30,747 nucleotides of DNA from Fragilaria radians (taxonomy: Eukaryota; Bacillariophyta; Fragilariophyceae; Fragilariales; Fragilariaceae), in contig CAAAJI010000268.1 in assembly GCA_900642245.1 (NCBI GenBank), positions 6,730 through 37,476 on the forward strand, written 5' to 3'. Of this stretch, positions 8,084 through 18,300 are shown piece by piece; position 1 is the first letter of the stretch; each line of letters starts with the position of its first letter. The notes under the pieces are model-generated. The model was not told the DNA's origin. It did no database searches and worked only from the letters and a program-made list of their open reading frames with translations. A program made the position numbers and the translations under genes.

Positions 8084-9209
8084 ATGCTGAATCTCTGCTA
8101 GACAAGTATCTTTGCAAGTTTCTTACGCCTGTTTTGTCTCCTATTATCGTTTCACCTTGAAACGAATTTCCATTCCATTACAATACCTAGAATATGCCTG
8201 AGGTGATGAAATCAAAATTTGACTTGTATGCAAGTTGCCAATACCAACAAATTTCAAAAATAAAAGCATGCTTTTATCTTTCATTACAATGTAATTGGCT
8301 GCTTATTGTCATCTTTTCCAGCATATTTTCAAAGTTCAATTTTTTGTAGATTACTTTATTTTTCTTTCTTTGCTTCACTTGTTTGACCATATCTATCCTA
8401 GTCCACAATCTACTGAGTTTTTGACTCGTTTCCGCAACACATTTTCTTTCCAGCCATGCTTGTCAAGAGCGTCAGATAAAAAATTCTGATGTAAGGACTA
8501 GTATTGAATTATCTACTTTAAATTGCTCACACTATAGTTGATGACAAAGCCTTTATTATTATTCCGTTACGCATAGGGGTGAAAATGCATTTTGTCATTC
8601 ATTACCAAAGCGCTCAAATATGTATGGAATACATTTGCAGTTTGGGAAGTTAAGGATATCTTGAATCCCTTGGTAATCCAATGTCTTGGATTCAAATCAT
8701 AATTCTTGAGTTTCTCGTTTTGAAAATTGTAAGTGAAATACTGTTACTTCTCCTGACTGGTGTTATTCTTGTATTGGTGTATCTAATTCTATCATTTTCC
8801 CTCATGGCTAGCCATAATCTTGTAGATGTGCTGCTCATACACCTTTTATCTCGTATATACGTGAAATGTTTTGATGATGACAAGCAACCGTATGTGTACT
8901 CTTATCAAAAATTATTGAAATCAATGGTACGATGACAATTTGCTTTTCTTCTTTTGACAACCCTTTCCAAACGCCTAATAGGTGCTATAATGATTTCCGT
9001 CATTTTATAAACATACACAATAGGGATACATCCTAGGATGAATTCATTTTCATTGGAAACTTTGAATGAAAGCCAAAACCAAAACTTTAATAATTAGTTG
9101 GATTCAGATGTAAACACATGTTTCAAAATTTGGATCTAGTTGTTGTATAGTCACCAGCTGCGTTGGGGGGGGGAGGACATAAAACGTTTCTATTCTCCTC
9201 TTGATAGTA
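8084..9209. other. Intergenic spacer between convergent RING-B and RING-C
   Basis: No gene supported. It is the homologue of 845-1546 plus material absent from the left copy: 8353-8659 (about 307 bp, between GTAGATT and CTTGAATCCC) and part of 8775-8990. A frame at 8681-8935 is hydrophobic but its counterpart in the left copy is not conserved as coding. A run of nine G lies at 9165-9173. Confidence 0.6.
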
Positions 9210-10398
9210 TCAAAGTGGATGAATTTGACAATACGCTCGTCCACGTACACTTCGTCTAGTTCCATCGGAATTAACCGATTGGTCTAATCTATCAATTACA
9301 TGGTCCAAAGATGTTGACAAGACAGATGATATTTGAGATGTACGAAGTGGATCCTCTCGATCTTGATCATCGTCATTTAGTCCTATTCCTTCAAATGTTA
9401 TTGCTTGTTGTAGTGGATCGTTGTCATAGAGAGAGCTAGTCTGATTGTGTATCCGATAAGCCTCCATATCATCATCTCTATGATGGACGACATCAACATC
9501 ATCAATTCGGGATCGTGGAACAAAGTAATTGCGACAAACCGGACAACGTTTCTTCCCCGTCGATAACCAAGTTAGGGCACATTCTTGATGAAATCCATGA
9601 ATACATGCTCTACGAGTCGAACTTATAAAGATATCACCAACCTCAAACTCCAAAAGACATATCGAACAATTGCCCTCCACATATCGTATATCGTCAGAAG
9701 ACGATTGATGTAATGACGAAACAACCTTAATCCAAGATGGAGGCTTTGAATCGATTGTACCACAATCAGATATTCTACGAGGATATTGAGGTTTTTCAAT
9801 ATCATCTTCTTCATCTTTTAATGAAGTTGATGATGATTTGTTTTCTTCGTCACTATAGTCAGCTTTGTGTTCGGATGGAGCGGTTGTATTTGTACCTGGT
9901 ATGGGCTTTTCGTATCCATAGTAAATGTCGGATTCTTGAATCGCCTGAAAGGATCCGGATAAAACACCATGAATGAATGATCCAAATGAAAACAAACGAA
10001 TCCTTTGAGGAATGTCTTACCTTACAATAGGGTTCCAAAAATTTCTTATATTTTTCACTTCGTGCTTGCTGTAATTCTTCCAATCGTTTTTGTGTCTCTA
10101 ATTCTTCTTGTCGTATCCATTCTAATTCATCGGATAATCCTGTTTCTTGCCGTGTGGGTTGTGTCAGTGTAGTACGTCGTTGTCCATCGTCTTCCCTTCT
10201 TCCAATGACAGGGCGTGGCAAGACGTTCACTCCAAATATTAGAAACAAGAGTTCACCAATACCCCAATACAAAATTGCTAGTAACGGTATCATACCTATG
10301 ATGATGATTATCGATAGACCAGGATTATTCCCTAACGCAGAAATAAAATCACTTGGTGATGATGATGATGATGATGAATCTTTGGTCGTTTCATTCAT
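9210..10398 (-). CDS. RING-C: single-pass membrane RING-H2 protein, 370 aa
   Basis: Exon 1 is 10021-10398 (126 codons), a 76-bp GT-AG intron spans 9945-10020, and exon 2 is 9210-9944. The intron position and phase match RING-A and RING-B (EPYCK/AIQESD). After a Ser-rich N-terminus comes a helix at about 27-47 (GLSIIIIIGMIPLLAILYW), then GIGELLFLIFGVNVLP, matching RING-B. A charged, probably coiled-coil segment (ELEWIRQEELETQKRLEELQ) follows, then a RING-H2 finger at about 219-263 with all eight ligands (C-I-H-G-F-H-Q-E-C core, CPVC). The C-terminus RRSVRGRAYCQIHPL resembles the RING-B tail. It is convergent with RING-B. Likely a membrane E3 ubiquitin ligase; partner and substrate are unknown. 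Confidence 0.92.
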
Positions 10399-10405
10399 TG
10401 TTCAT

Positions 10406-11557
10406 GGAAATATATAATTATAGAAATCCTGAATTACGAACCCCTTCTGAGGGCTTTTTGGTTCGACGTCGCGCGTAGAGTGTCCTGATACGATTTTTTG
10501 GCATTGCAACAAGTATATATATATTTAATCTAAAAGGATGGTATCCTCGACATTGTATATCCTTTTTTCACCGAAATTTTGGCTACTCATTTTTTGGTAA
10601 CCATATGGATTCCCACCGCATCACATATAAATCCACTTTGATAATTTTAAGAGTAGGTTTAAATTTAAAATATACAATAGGATTCCTCGTTAGTTTCGAC
10701 TCTTCCTGTATGGACACAACATAATGTCGTATTGAAAAAAAACGTTACAATCGGATCGTGGTATGCATTTTTTTCTCATATACTTAATTTGCGCTACAAC
10801 ATTTGCGTATCGTTTGCCATGCCAGTAACTTTGCTGGACACTTAGTGTATAAATCTACTTTGAATTCCCTTACAATTTTTCATGCCGGAACCTATACTTG
10901 TAGGCTTTGTGGCCTCTGACTTGATATTCCTATCGGAGTAAGCCACGTATTTATGGATATAGCAAGATTTGGTATATTTTGGGTAATCAAGTTTAACAAA
11001 GTGACTTTGGAACATACTATCATACAATGGCAGATTTTATAGGCTTGCCAGAAGGTTGGTGGATATCTTTTGCCTTTGTTACATGGCACATGGAAATTTG
11101 TGGAACAATTGAAAAAATACTCCGTTTGCCTAGAGTGAGTGCTTGGTATCACTAACTACTAATCTGTTTGGTATTGTTTGAAAAAAGGAGAAGGAAATCC
11201 AGGCAATATTGCTGTTTAAGAACAAAAAATCTGCCTAAACATCAAATTGGACTACTACTGTCACAAAGTTGCAAGGAAAGCAAATTCTTGACGCACCTCT
11301 TATCATGAAGGTTAATTGAAGGACAAATTTATAAAACATCGTTTACAGTATTCATCCATTTGGTAGATGGTTCATTACTTTCTCACTTTCAATTCTATGT
11401 CCTTATTTTTCTATCAAAAGGTATAGTGTTGTTGACTATTTCTGAGTGTTGTTTGCTGATACAACCATGAAATTGCCGTTTTCCTTGAAATGTACAGAAT
11501 ATTCGAATGACTCAAAAACCAAATTGTAAGGCATTGGAGAAAAAAATACCAAAAGGG
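10406..11557. other. Intergenic region between RING-C promoter and permease 3' end
   Basis: No gene recognised. It holds the presumed RING-C promoter (10406-10540). A short motif recurs 225 bp apart: TATAAATCCACTTTGA at about 10626 and TATAAATCTACTTTGA at about 10848. Small frames here have no family features. Confidence 0.45.
10514..10526 (-). promoter_or_regulatory. TATA-like run upstream of RING-C
   Basis: An uninterrupted TA-repeat lies about 115 bases upstream of the RING-C start. A GACGTC core is at about 10465. TATA function in this organism is assumed, not shown. Confidence 0.3.
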
Positions 11558-13292
11558 TCAGAACAATTTACGAAATGTATACAGAGAACTAATGATAGTT
11601 GCCGCAATCCCCCAAAGCAACATTGCAACATCTAAACACAGTTGTCCAATGGGCTTTGGTGATGGGTGGTACTTCATGACAAGAGATATGTGAATCATTG
11701 GGGGGATGACAAAGCCCACAAGGGCAACTGAGAAACATCCGACAAAACTGAGAATGTAAACAAATCCAGGTATGAAAACACTGATGATTGCGCAAATTGT
11801 ACATAAACCATATCGCATAATGGCTTGCATGAGTTTGTGGTTATGGAATGAGGGTGAGAGCATGGATAACTTTTCTTCCAATATTTTTCCACATGGTAGT
11901 ACCAGAAGTGGTGACGTCAATACAATGACGACAATCATGGAAAGTCGTACCACCAAGGGAAGAATACCTTGGGTGGGAAATTGCTCCAGTATATCTCCTT
12001 GGACGGGATAATACAAAGCCAATAAGCCGCAACCCAGAACAATATAGCTTACAGCAACACCCAACAAAGCAACTGCTGTAGCATGAGTTAATTCCTGAGG
12101 ACGCGACATGGATTCCTGAAAATTGTATGTCAACGGTACGACTCCAAATCCAAAGACGACACAACCAAACCAATTGCTGATTCCAGACATATTATCTTGA
12201 GGCCAAAGATAATCCCATGGAAATGTCATTTGCGTATCATAGGCTGAAGTTTCTTGATTGTCTTTTGAAGTGAAGGAGTAGGTCGCCAAAATAATAAATA
12301 TAACGCCCAATACAAAAAGTCCCGATGCGGATGCTTTTGCAAGATAACCCATATCGGGAACCAAGGACAATGTCCCGACAATGACTGCCATGACAATTGC
12401 ATCCACAAGTTTATAACCAGAGGTGAACGGTGTGTCTTGTATGAATCCAAGAACGGCATCTATTTTGCGAATTGTGTGTTTTGTCGTTGGTTACCGTGAA
12501 AGCAAAATCAAAATCCAAAGAGGGAAAGAAGAGATGATGTGTGCATGAGAGAATATGTATATTTGTTGTTCTTAGTTAAGACTGGTGTTGACATCCAACT
12601 GAAAAAACAATAGAAAAGGTTTCAACAATTGTCACAATAACAATATTTACGTTACCTTCGTAAGCCACGATAATGCCCAAAAAGAGAATGACTAGTACAA
12701 TATCCAATCCATGAATACCAATGTCACCAAATGCCAACCATGCTACTTTTCCAAATGTAGAAATATTTGAGGGAATGTCCTCAAATGACAAATTTGTACT
12801 TCCAAAACGATTTGTAGCCTTTGTTTGTACAGTAGAAGCAGCATACCATTTTGATGTATCCTCGTCATAATCAATGACATGACGATTCTCACTGTTTGAT
12901 GATGATGATGATACAAGTCCGACGGAGGAGGATGGGAGATAATGCCATGATTGACATAATCGTTGTACCGAATACAAATTCCAAGAGGCAATGGCCAAGA
13001 GCCCAAACGTATTGAGTAGAATACCACCCTGTTGACATGCAAAGGGTAATGCCAGAGTACCAGTCCCCATACAAGTTTTCATAATATTGAGAATTGTAGC
13101 ACCCTTTGTGGCTGTACCCGAAAAATTGTCATGACCCATGGAATGATGGTTGTTGTCATCGGAAGACGTTGGATTATTATTTCGACAAGGAGGAGGCTTG
13201 GTAACAGAAGAAGAAAGTGATGGTAAAACTAATAGATGGGTACTCTCTGTATGCGTTGATGCCAGATTAGATAGGTTGGATTGTTCGTCCAT
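11558..13292 (-). CDS. AAAP-family (SLC38-like) amino acid permease, 512 aa, two exons
   Basis: Probable multi-pass transporter for amino acids or related compounds. Exon 1 is 12656-13292, a 196-bp intron spans 12460-12655 (GTAACG...ATAG, pyrimidine-rich before the acceptor), and exon 2 is 11558-12459. The phase-1 junction gives AYE-D-AVLGFIQDTPF and a continuous frame of 513 codons. A Ser/His/Asn-rich cytosolic N-terminus of about 60 residues precedes the AAAP signature (KGATILNIMKTCMGTGTLALPFA). About ten hydrophobic segments follow; the loop TPFTSGYKLVDAIVMA is also typical of the family. Substrate cannot be read from sequence. ATG 13292 is the first in frame. It lies 216 bp downstream of the aldo/keto reductase on the same strand, with separate promoters likely. 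Confidence 0.87.
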
Positions 13293-13508
13293 TGTGAATC
13301 ACGCACTACCCGAATCAAGGGGAAAATTGTGTGTTGAGTTGCAATTGGGTGTCAAGATCTGTTACTACTCGCACTGTTTAACTGCTTAGTACTTTGCGGT
13401 GCAACTTGTAGATTCCGTAATGGAATAAAGAACGATTGTACTGTAGTACCTACATCACTTGGAAAATTTAAAAAAAACCAAGTTTGTTCAAATATAAAGT
13501 ACAGAATA

Positions 13509-14519
13509 TTACGATTCTCGAGATGATTCATCCATAGAGTCAATAAGAGCCAAGTCTTCATCCGAGAGAAAGGGCTTTCCAGTCAATAAATTCGCCAATT
13601 CATCAATATGCTGTTTCCGACTCGATCTTGGAATTACGCTCATATTCCGCTGCATGGCCCAACTCAAGACAACTTCGGCCACAGATCTACTATATTTGGC
13701 ACTTAATTCTTGAATGATGGGAGCATCCAAGACAGGATTTTTCAACTGTCCTCCTCCTTCCGTTTGGCGATGATGATGCTGTGTTCCAAGTGTAGAATAG
13801 GAAACAAATTCAATACCATGTTCTTGACAAACTCTTCGAAGTTCATGATTTGGTGACAACGGATCGGCAAAGGCTTGGACGACATCAGGTTTTCGGGGAG
13901 GTGGATAGGATTCCGAGTCACGTTCCTTGACGAACGATAGAATGTCCATTAACTCTTGGGGCCATATATTGGACAATCCAATCCTTTGAGCACTCCCATC
14001 AATACCCACAATCGCTTCCATAGCCATCCATGCCTCACGAAGAGGCAACAATGATGACGGAGGGTTCTTACAACGAGGATGCCATCCATCCCAACAGCGA
14101 GGTGCATGAATGTAATAAATGTCCAATGGATAAGGCTGAACGGAAAGGATATCTCCCGTGTCATCCAACGTTACAATATCTTCACAAAAACCTACTAATT
14201 CACGTCTTGAGTTTGTGGCATGCTGTCGGATATCCGCTTCATTCGTTAAGGACCAGGGTGGTATTTTGGTCGAAATTTGCAATTGTTCCGTGTGACAATT
14301 TACCGTGTCCGTAGTACTACTACGACTCCCCAAAAAATCCTGCAAGGCGTCACCCGTTGCCTTTTGATCATACCACCAATCTGCTTCGGCGGTATCAAAA
14401 CGACGAAAGCCTGCTTCCAATGCCATACGAACGACATCATAACATGCATTACCCAATGCGGCAGTTCCAAATCCTACTGTGACATTCGGAACAGTCACAA
14501 GAAGATTGTGATGGAACAT
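13509..14519 (-). CDS. Aldo/keto reductase, 336 aa, intronless
   Basis: NAD(P)H-dependent oxidoreductase of carbonyl substrates with a TIM-barrel fold. The catalytic tetrad is visible: Asp42 (RRFDTAEA), Tyr50 (DWWYDQKATG), Lys85 (ISTKIPPW) and His138 (IYYIHAPRCWDGW). Other family landmarks are GFGTAALG near the start, RIGLSNIWPQEL, FVSYSTLGT and the cofactor-binding VIPRSSRKQHIDELA at the end. Length is normal for the family. An insertion of about 25 residues after position 110 (EDIVTLDDTGDILSVQPYP) and a Pro-rich loop near 200 are unusual. ATG 14519 gives a complete barrel and no upstream in-frame extension is needed. Substrate is unknown. There is no signal peptide, so it is probably cytosolic. 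Confidence 0.9.
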   Translation of the reverse strand: MFHHNLLVTVPNVTVGFGTAALGNACYDVVRMALEAGFRRFDTAEADWWYDQKATGDALQDFLGSRSSTTDTVNCHTEQLQISTKIPPWSLTNEADIRQHATNSRRELVGFCEDIVTLDDTGDILSVQPYPLDIYYIHAPRCWDGWHPRCKNPPSSLLPLREAWMAMEAIVGIDGSAQRIGLSNIWPQELMDILSFVKERDSESYPPPRKPDVVQAFADPLSPNHELRRVCQEHGIEFVSYSTLGTQHHHRQTEGGGQLKNPVLDAPIIQELSAKYSRSVAEVVLSWAMQRNMSVIPRSSRKQHIDELANLLTGKPFLSDEDLALIDSMDESSRES

Positions 14520-15486
14520 GGTTTACGTCTACTACTAGGTTGGAACAATAGTTTCAATCGTAACAAATTCTACTCTACTGCTGTATTTTCACACTACCGA
14601 GTACACAACTAACCATTTCGTTTACTACTAACTGTCTCTTCTTTAGAATTTCTTTGCCATTGTACTTCAAGTAATTAACTTTTTATAAAATGGATGAACT
14701 TTTATGAACCTTGTTGATCCAATGTAACGCTAGTACTTTACTTTTTCTAAATTGATGATTTGTTACGACCCTCGATACTCCAATTATATTGCTAATACTC
14801 TTGAATACATGTCTTTCGTTGTAGCTAGTCTTGAGGCTTACTTCTTTTTTTCTGTAGTAGAATGAGACTTTTGCCCTCTTATTCCTCCTCATTGTCACTA
14901 CTATTTGTTACTATTATATCATTGGACAGGAAAGATATGTTATCTGTTATTTTTTATACATGGTCAACGGGTTGAATTGTTTGGTTAAAGCCATTGTAAC
15001 TCTCTCCCAACCGCTATACCATAGTAGTAGGCTTGATGTAAAGATTATATCTCATGCATGTACTTTAGACCCAGATACAAAGCCTGGAAATACGCCAGAT
15101 CATTAAGGTATTGATTTCTTTGAATTATAGAGGAACGGAACAAGAAAGAAGCATTTGTGATTCCTAGGGGGGGGGGGGGATCGCTAGAAAAATTGAACAC
15201 AACAGAAGTCCATGGTGTCGCAACACAAGGGAAAAGAATTGCAAGAAATCACCATAATGGCGAGATACGATGAAATTTAAGTGGCTAGCTTCCAATATCC
15301 GAGATTTTGTTGTGTTGTTTGTTTGCTAAAACAAGTTGTGCCAATGCTGTCAATCTGAATTGAGATTTGTTTTCTTTATTTTCTACCAATACTTTTAACT
15401 TTTCCGATGAACACTATTTCCTTTGCAGCTTCACTTAAGGCAACAATTATACTTCACTAAATGAGAGTGATACACATTTCTATGCT
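14520..15486. other. Promoter side of the aldo/keto reductase and gene-free spacer
   Basis: No gene supported. The reductase promoter must lie in the first few hundred bases, but I see no clear TATA box. The right part leads into the copia relic, and an LTR or edge for it was not identified. A 13-G run sits at 15167-15179. Confidence 0.4.
15167..15179. repeat. Homopolymer of 13 G
   Basis: An uninterrupted G run (CCTA then 13 G then ATCG) in otherwise AT-rich DNA. The length may be inexact for sequencing reasons. Confidence 0.85.
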
Positions 15487-18300
15487 TTGCCTATCCAAGA
15501 AATGATTGCAGGTATGGGCATTGATGGAGAGGCTTTGAGAGACCCAAATCAGGTGAAGGGTGTAGAAATATATCAGAATAATGAAGGAGACAAGAGCATA
15601 AATGAGTTAAATGAGTTAGCATACACAGAATTAATACTTTCCAGCGGCATGAGGAGTAACATCGGAAAGTGTCCGTTCATCATAATAAGAGGATAGAAGG
15701 ATAAGGACCGAATAAACGGAAATGCAGACCTTGAATGGAATAGGTTGAAGACAATCCTTGAGCCTACCCTCAGCTCTATCCCTCGTTGAAACAGAGAGGA
15801 GATGTTACACAGAGTGTTTTAATGAGAAACAAGGATCAAGATTCTTGAATAACTTACTTTAAAGAGTCAAGAATGAGGTTAGAAGAGATGACATCTATAA
15901 CAGCAGATAACGAGTTTTAAATTCATGTTTTGAACAATATTGTACAGGTGCATATAAGCTTTATTTTTGAACAAAAGAATTGGAAGCAAAGCAAATCCTT
16001 AATTGTCAAGGCAAATTCCAACAGAGAAAGTGAAAGTACAGATACAAATGCTCTCCTTATATCCTAATTCGATACTCAATGTTGCAGTTGCGGGGAGCTT
16101 GGTACCTCAAGGACACTTCGAGAAAGGGAGAATCTGGTGCATTTATTGGTTCTCATTACTGTGGGGAAGCCTGATTATACCAAAAACTATTGTTTCAACT
16201 ACTTAAAAGAAACGGAAATGATCCAAATATTTCAAATGCTACTATACATGAAAGTGTACGATCTTCAGCTGAAACAGGTTTCACTCAATCAGAAGATTCC
16301 AACTTTTCGGACCATACTTAGATTGGAGATAGTGGTGTGGTATGTCACTGCTGACACAGGAATAAAGAGCTCTTCAATATGAGATTTATTGCAGAGAAGA
16401 TAACAATAAGATATCGAAAGACAATGGAAGCAGCCAATCTAGAGTCACTGAGATATTATATTGAACAGAGAGATAGGACATCCAATCAAATCATACTTCA
16501 AGAAGTAACATTTGTTTCTAAACTTAGGATTAATCGCGTCAGCATCAGCGAGGCTCTCAAGAACGGCTTTCGAATTGGAAATGATGGCTTAATCATCCAA
16601 CTTCCCCAATAGAATAGTGTACATCTGGAGTTCTACTCCTTCCTTTTGAAATTCAAATGTTGGAGTTTAGACTGAAATAAATTAGATGTCTACAAGCTAC
16701 TCAAAAGCTGTGGTACACTTTTGATATTTTCGGGACATCAGCCAGAGCGTTTGCAAAGCTTTAGAAGGCCTTTGGAGATATTAAGTGTCAAGTACAAGTA
16801 TTGAGGTTCAAGAACTCTTCAAGGAAAAGAAGGTTGGCGGATGTTTCAGAGACAAAGCCGGGCGATGCAAAATGGTGGTCTAAAAGATGAAATTCGACAA
16901 TAGGATTCGGGTGGAATGCCCATTGACAGTGATTTTCATTATAATGGTGATAAAAGATGAAATCAAGTCTCCTGTTAAATGATGCTTTAGTGAGAAAACG
17001 CATTGTGTCGAAAAATTTCGGATTTTTTGAGAAATGGAGTGGTCTCTACACAAAAGATATAAAAGGACAAATGAAGGATATAGGAAAGATCTGTATGCTT
17101 GTTAAGTACTTTATACAAGGGCTAATCATGTGCCTCAATCAAGAGGCACCAGCTGGCAAAGTAATCGTTTAGAACATGGAAATGAGGGACCAAGTCAATG
17201 ACAATGAGGTCCATAAGGATGATGATGAAGAAGAAGAAATCCATAGGAGTTGAATTTAAATTTAAAGAAAGCACTATTAAGGATGATGGAAGGAAGATGT
17301 CTAGGCCCGCGGTAGTAAGAGCAATGAAGAAGCGTTAAGGCTGGTTTAATCCAGAAGCGAAAGAAATCATCAATGCCTCAATTCCTAGATTGGGGATTGT
17401 TTGTCAATGAAGCTAACATTTATTAAGCTTTCATGGATAGCCCCCCAGCATAGAGGTAAATAATGATGAACGTCTAACTTTGAAGAAGACTGTCTATGGG
17501 TAGCACAAATCGCTACGCATTGTGTGAAACTTTATGAAGCACTCAAGCACCCCTAACCCATGGTGATCCCTGATTATGAGTCAAGAATTCATCTAATGGG
17601 ATTGGCATATTGGCTTTCCATCTGGATGATTGCCTCACCATGGCTAATAATGAAGATAAAAAGTAATTGCGTCGTCAAACGTCACAGGATTTGTTTAAAG
17701 GTCCAAATTAAGTTGTCCGCAATTTTCACTACTTGATTGTCCAGGAAGTTGAGAAAGGAAATGCTTGGATCTTGTAACCCAGCATTTGACAGAGAACTTA
17801 AGTAAATAAGTCTAAGGGATGCAAGCCTATTGTATTCCAAGAAATTTTAGAATTAAGGTTGTAACACCAAATACTTGGCGTGACAAAATTTGATAAGATT
17901 TTACAATCAAGATACAGAGTCTAGCTTGGGAGTGCTCCTATACTTGATGAAGCTCTCCCGCTCAGACATTGCAAGCAACGTGAAAGAGTTGTCAAAATTT
18001 ATAGTCAGCGCGTGCTTTTTGGCGCATACAAGGAAATATTGATGGTGACAAATTGTATAATAGATACAGAGTCATTCTGTTCAATATTACAAGATTCATA
18101 ATGTATTTGATGGGTGTGCCTATCTGCTGGAGAATCGAATAGTAAAAGATGTGTTACATATGTTCTTTGACCGCCCGCATAGAGTGGGAGTATTCTTCTA
18201 TTGTGGCTCATTGTACACAAGGAAACGTTTAGGAGGAACTCAAGACTTCATAGAGCACCCCGGTCTTTTATGCTGATACTGTAAATTTCCTGGGTAACAC
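15487..18300 (+). mobile_element. Ty1/copia retrotransposon relic (gag, protease, RT, RNase H pieces)
   Basis: Parts appear in copia order on the plus strand. Gag: NELNELAYTELILS (about 15605-15645) and NADLEWNRLKTILEP (about 15720-15765). A degraded CCHC knuckle (about 16160-16200). Aspartic protease with GDSG (16325-16336), followed by LQEVTFVSKLRINRVSISEA and ALKNGFRIGNDG (to 16610). An unclear integrase region. Reverse transcriptase LKKTVYG (about 17480) and an LDDCLTMANNED active site (17622-17657), then LYLMKLSRSDIASNVKEL (about 17938-17990) and an AYKEILMVTNCIIDT segment. Stops and frame changes interrupt nearly every block, and the total is shorter than a complete element, so parts are deleted. 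No LTR pair was found. Similarity is to diatom copia (CoDi-like) elements; the exact subfamily is not assigned. Confidence 0.85.

Noticed and set aside
8681..8935. 84-codon hydrophobic frame as a possible membrane protein gene
   Set aside because: The duplicate spacer at about 1130-1300 does not preserve it as a frame, and it lies in the 3' spacer of RING-B.
14990..15040. tRNA-like stretch
   Set aside because: No B-box consensus and no cloverleaf could be drawn.
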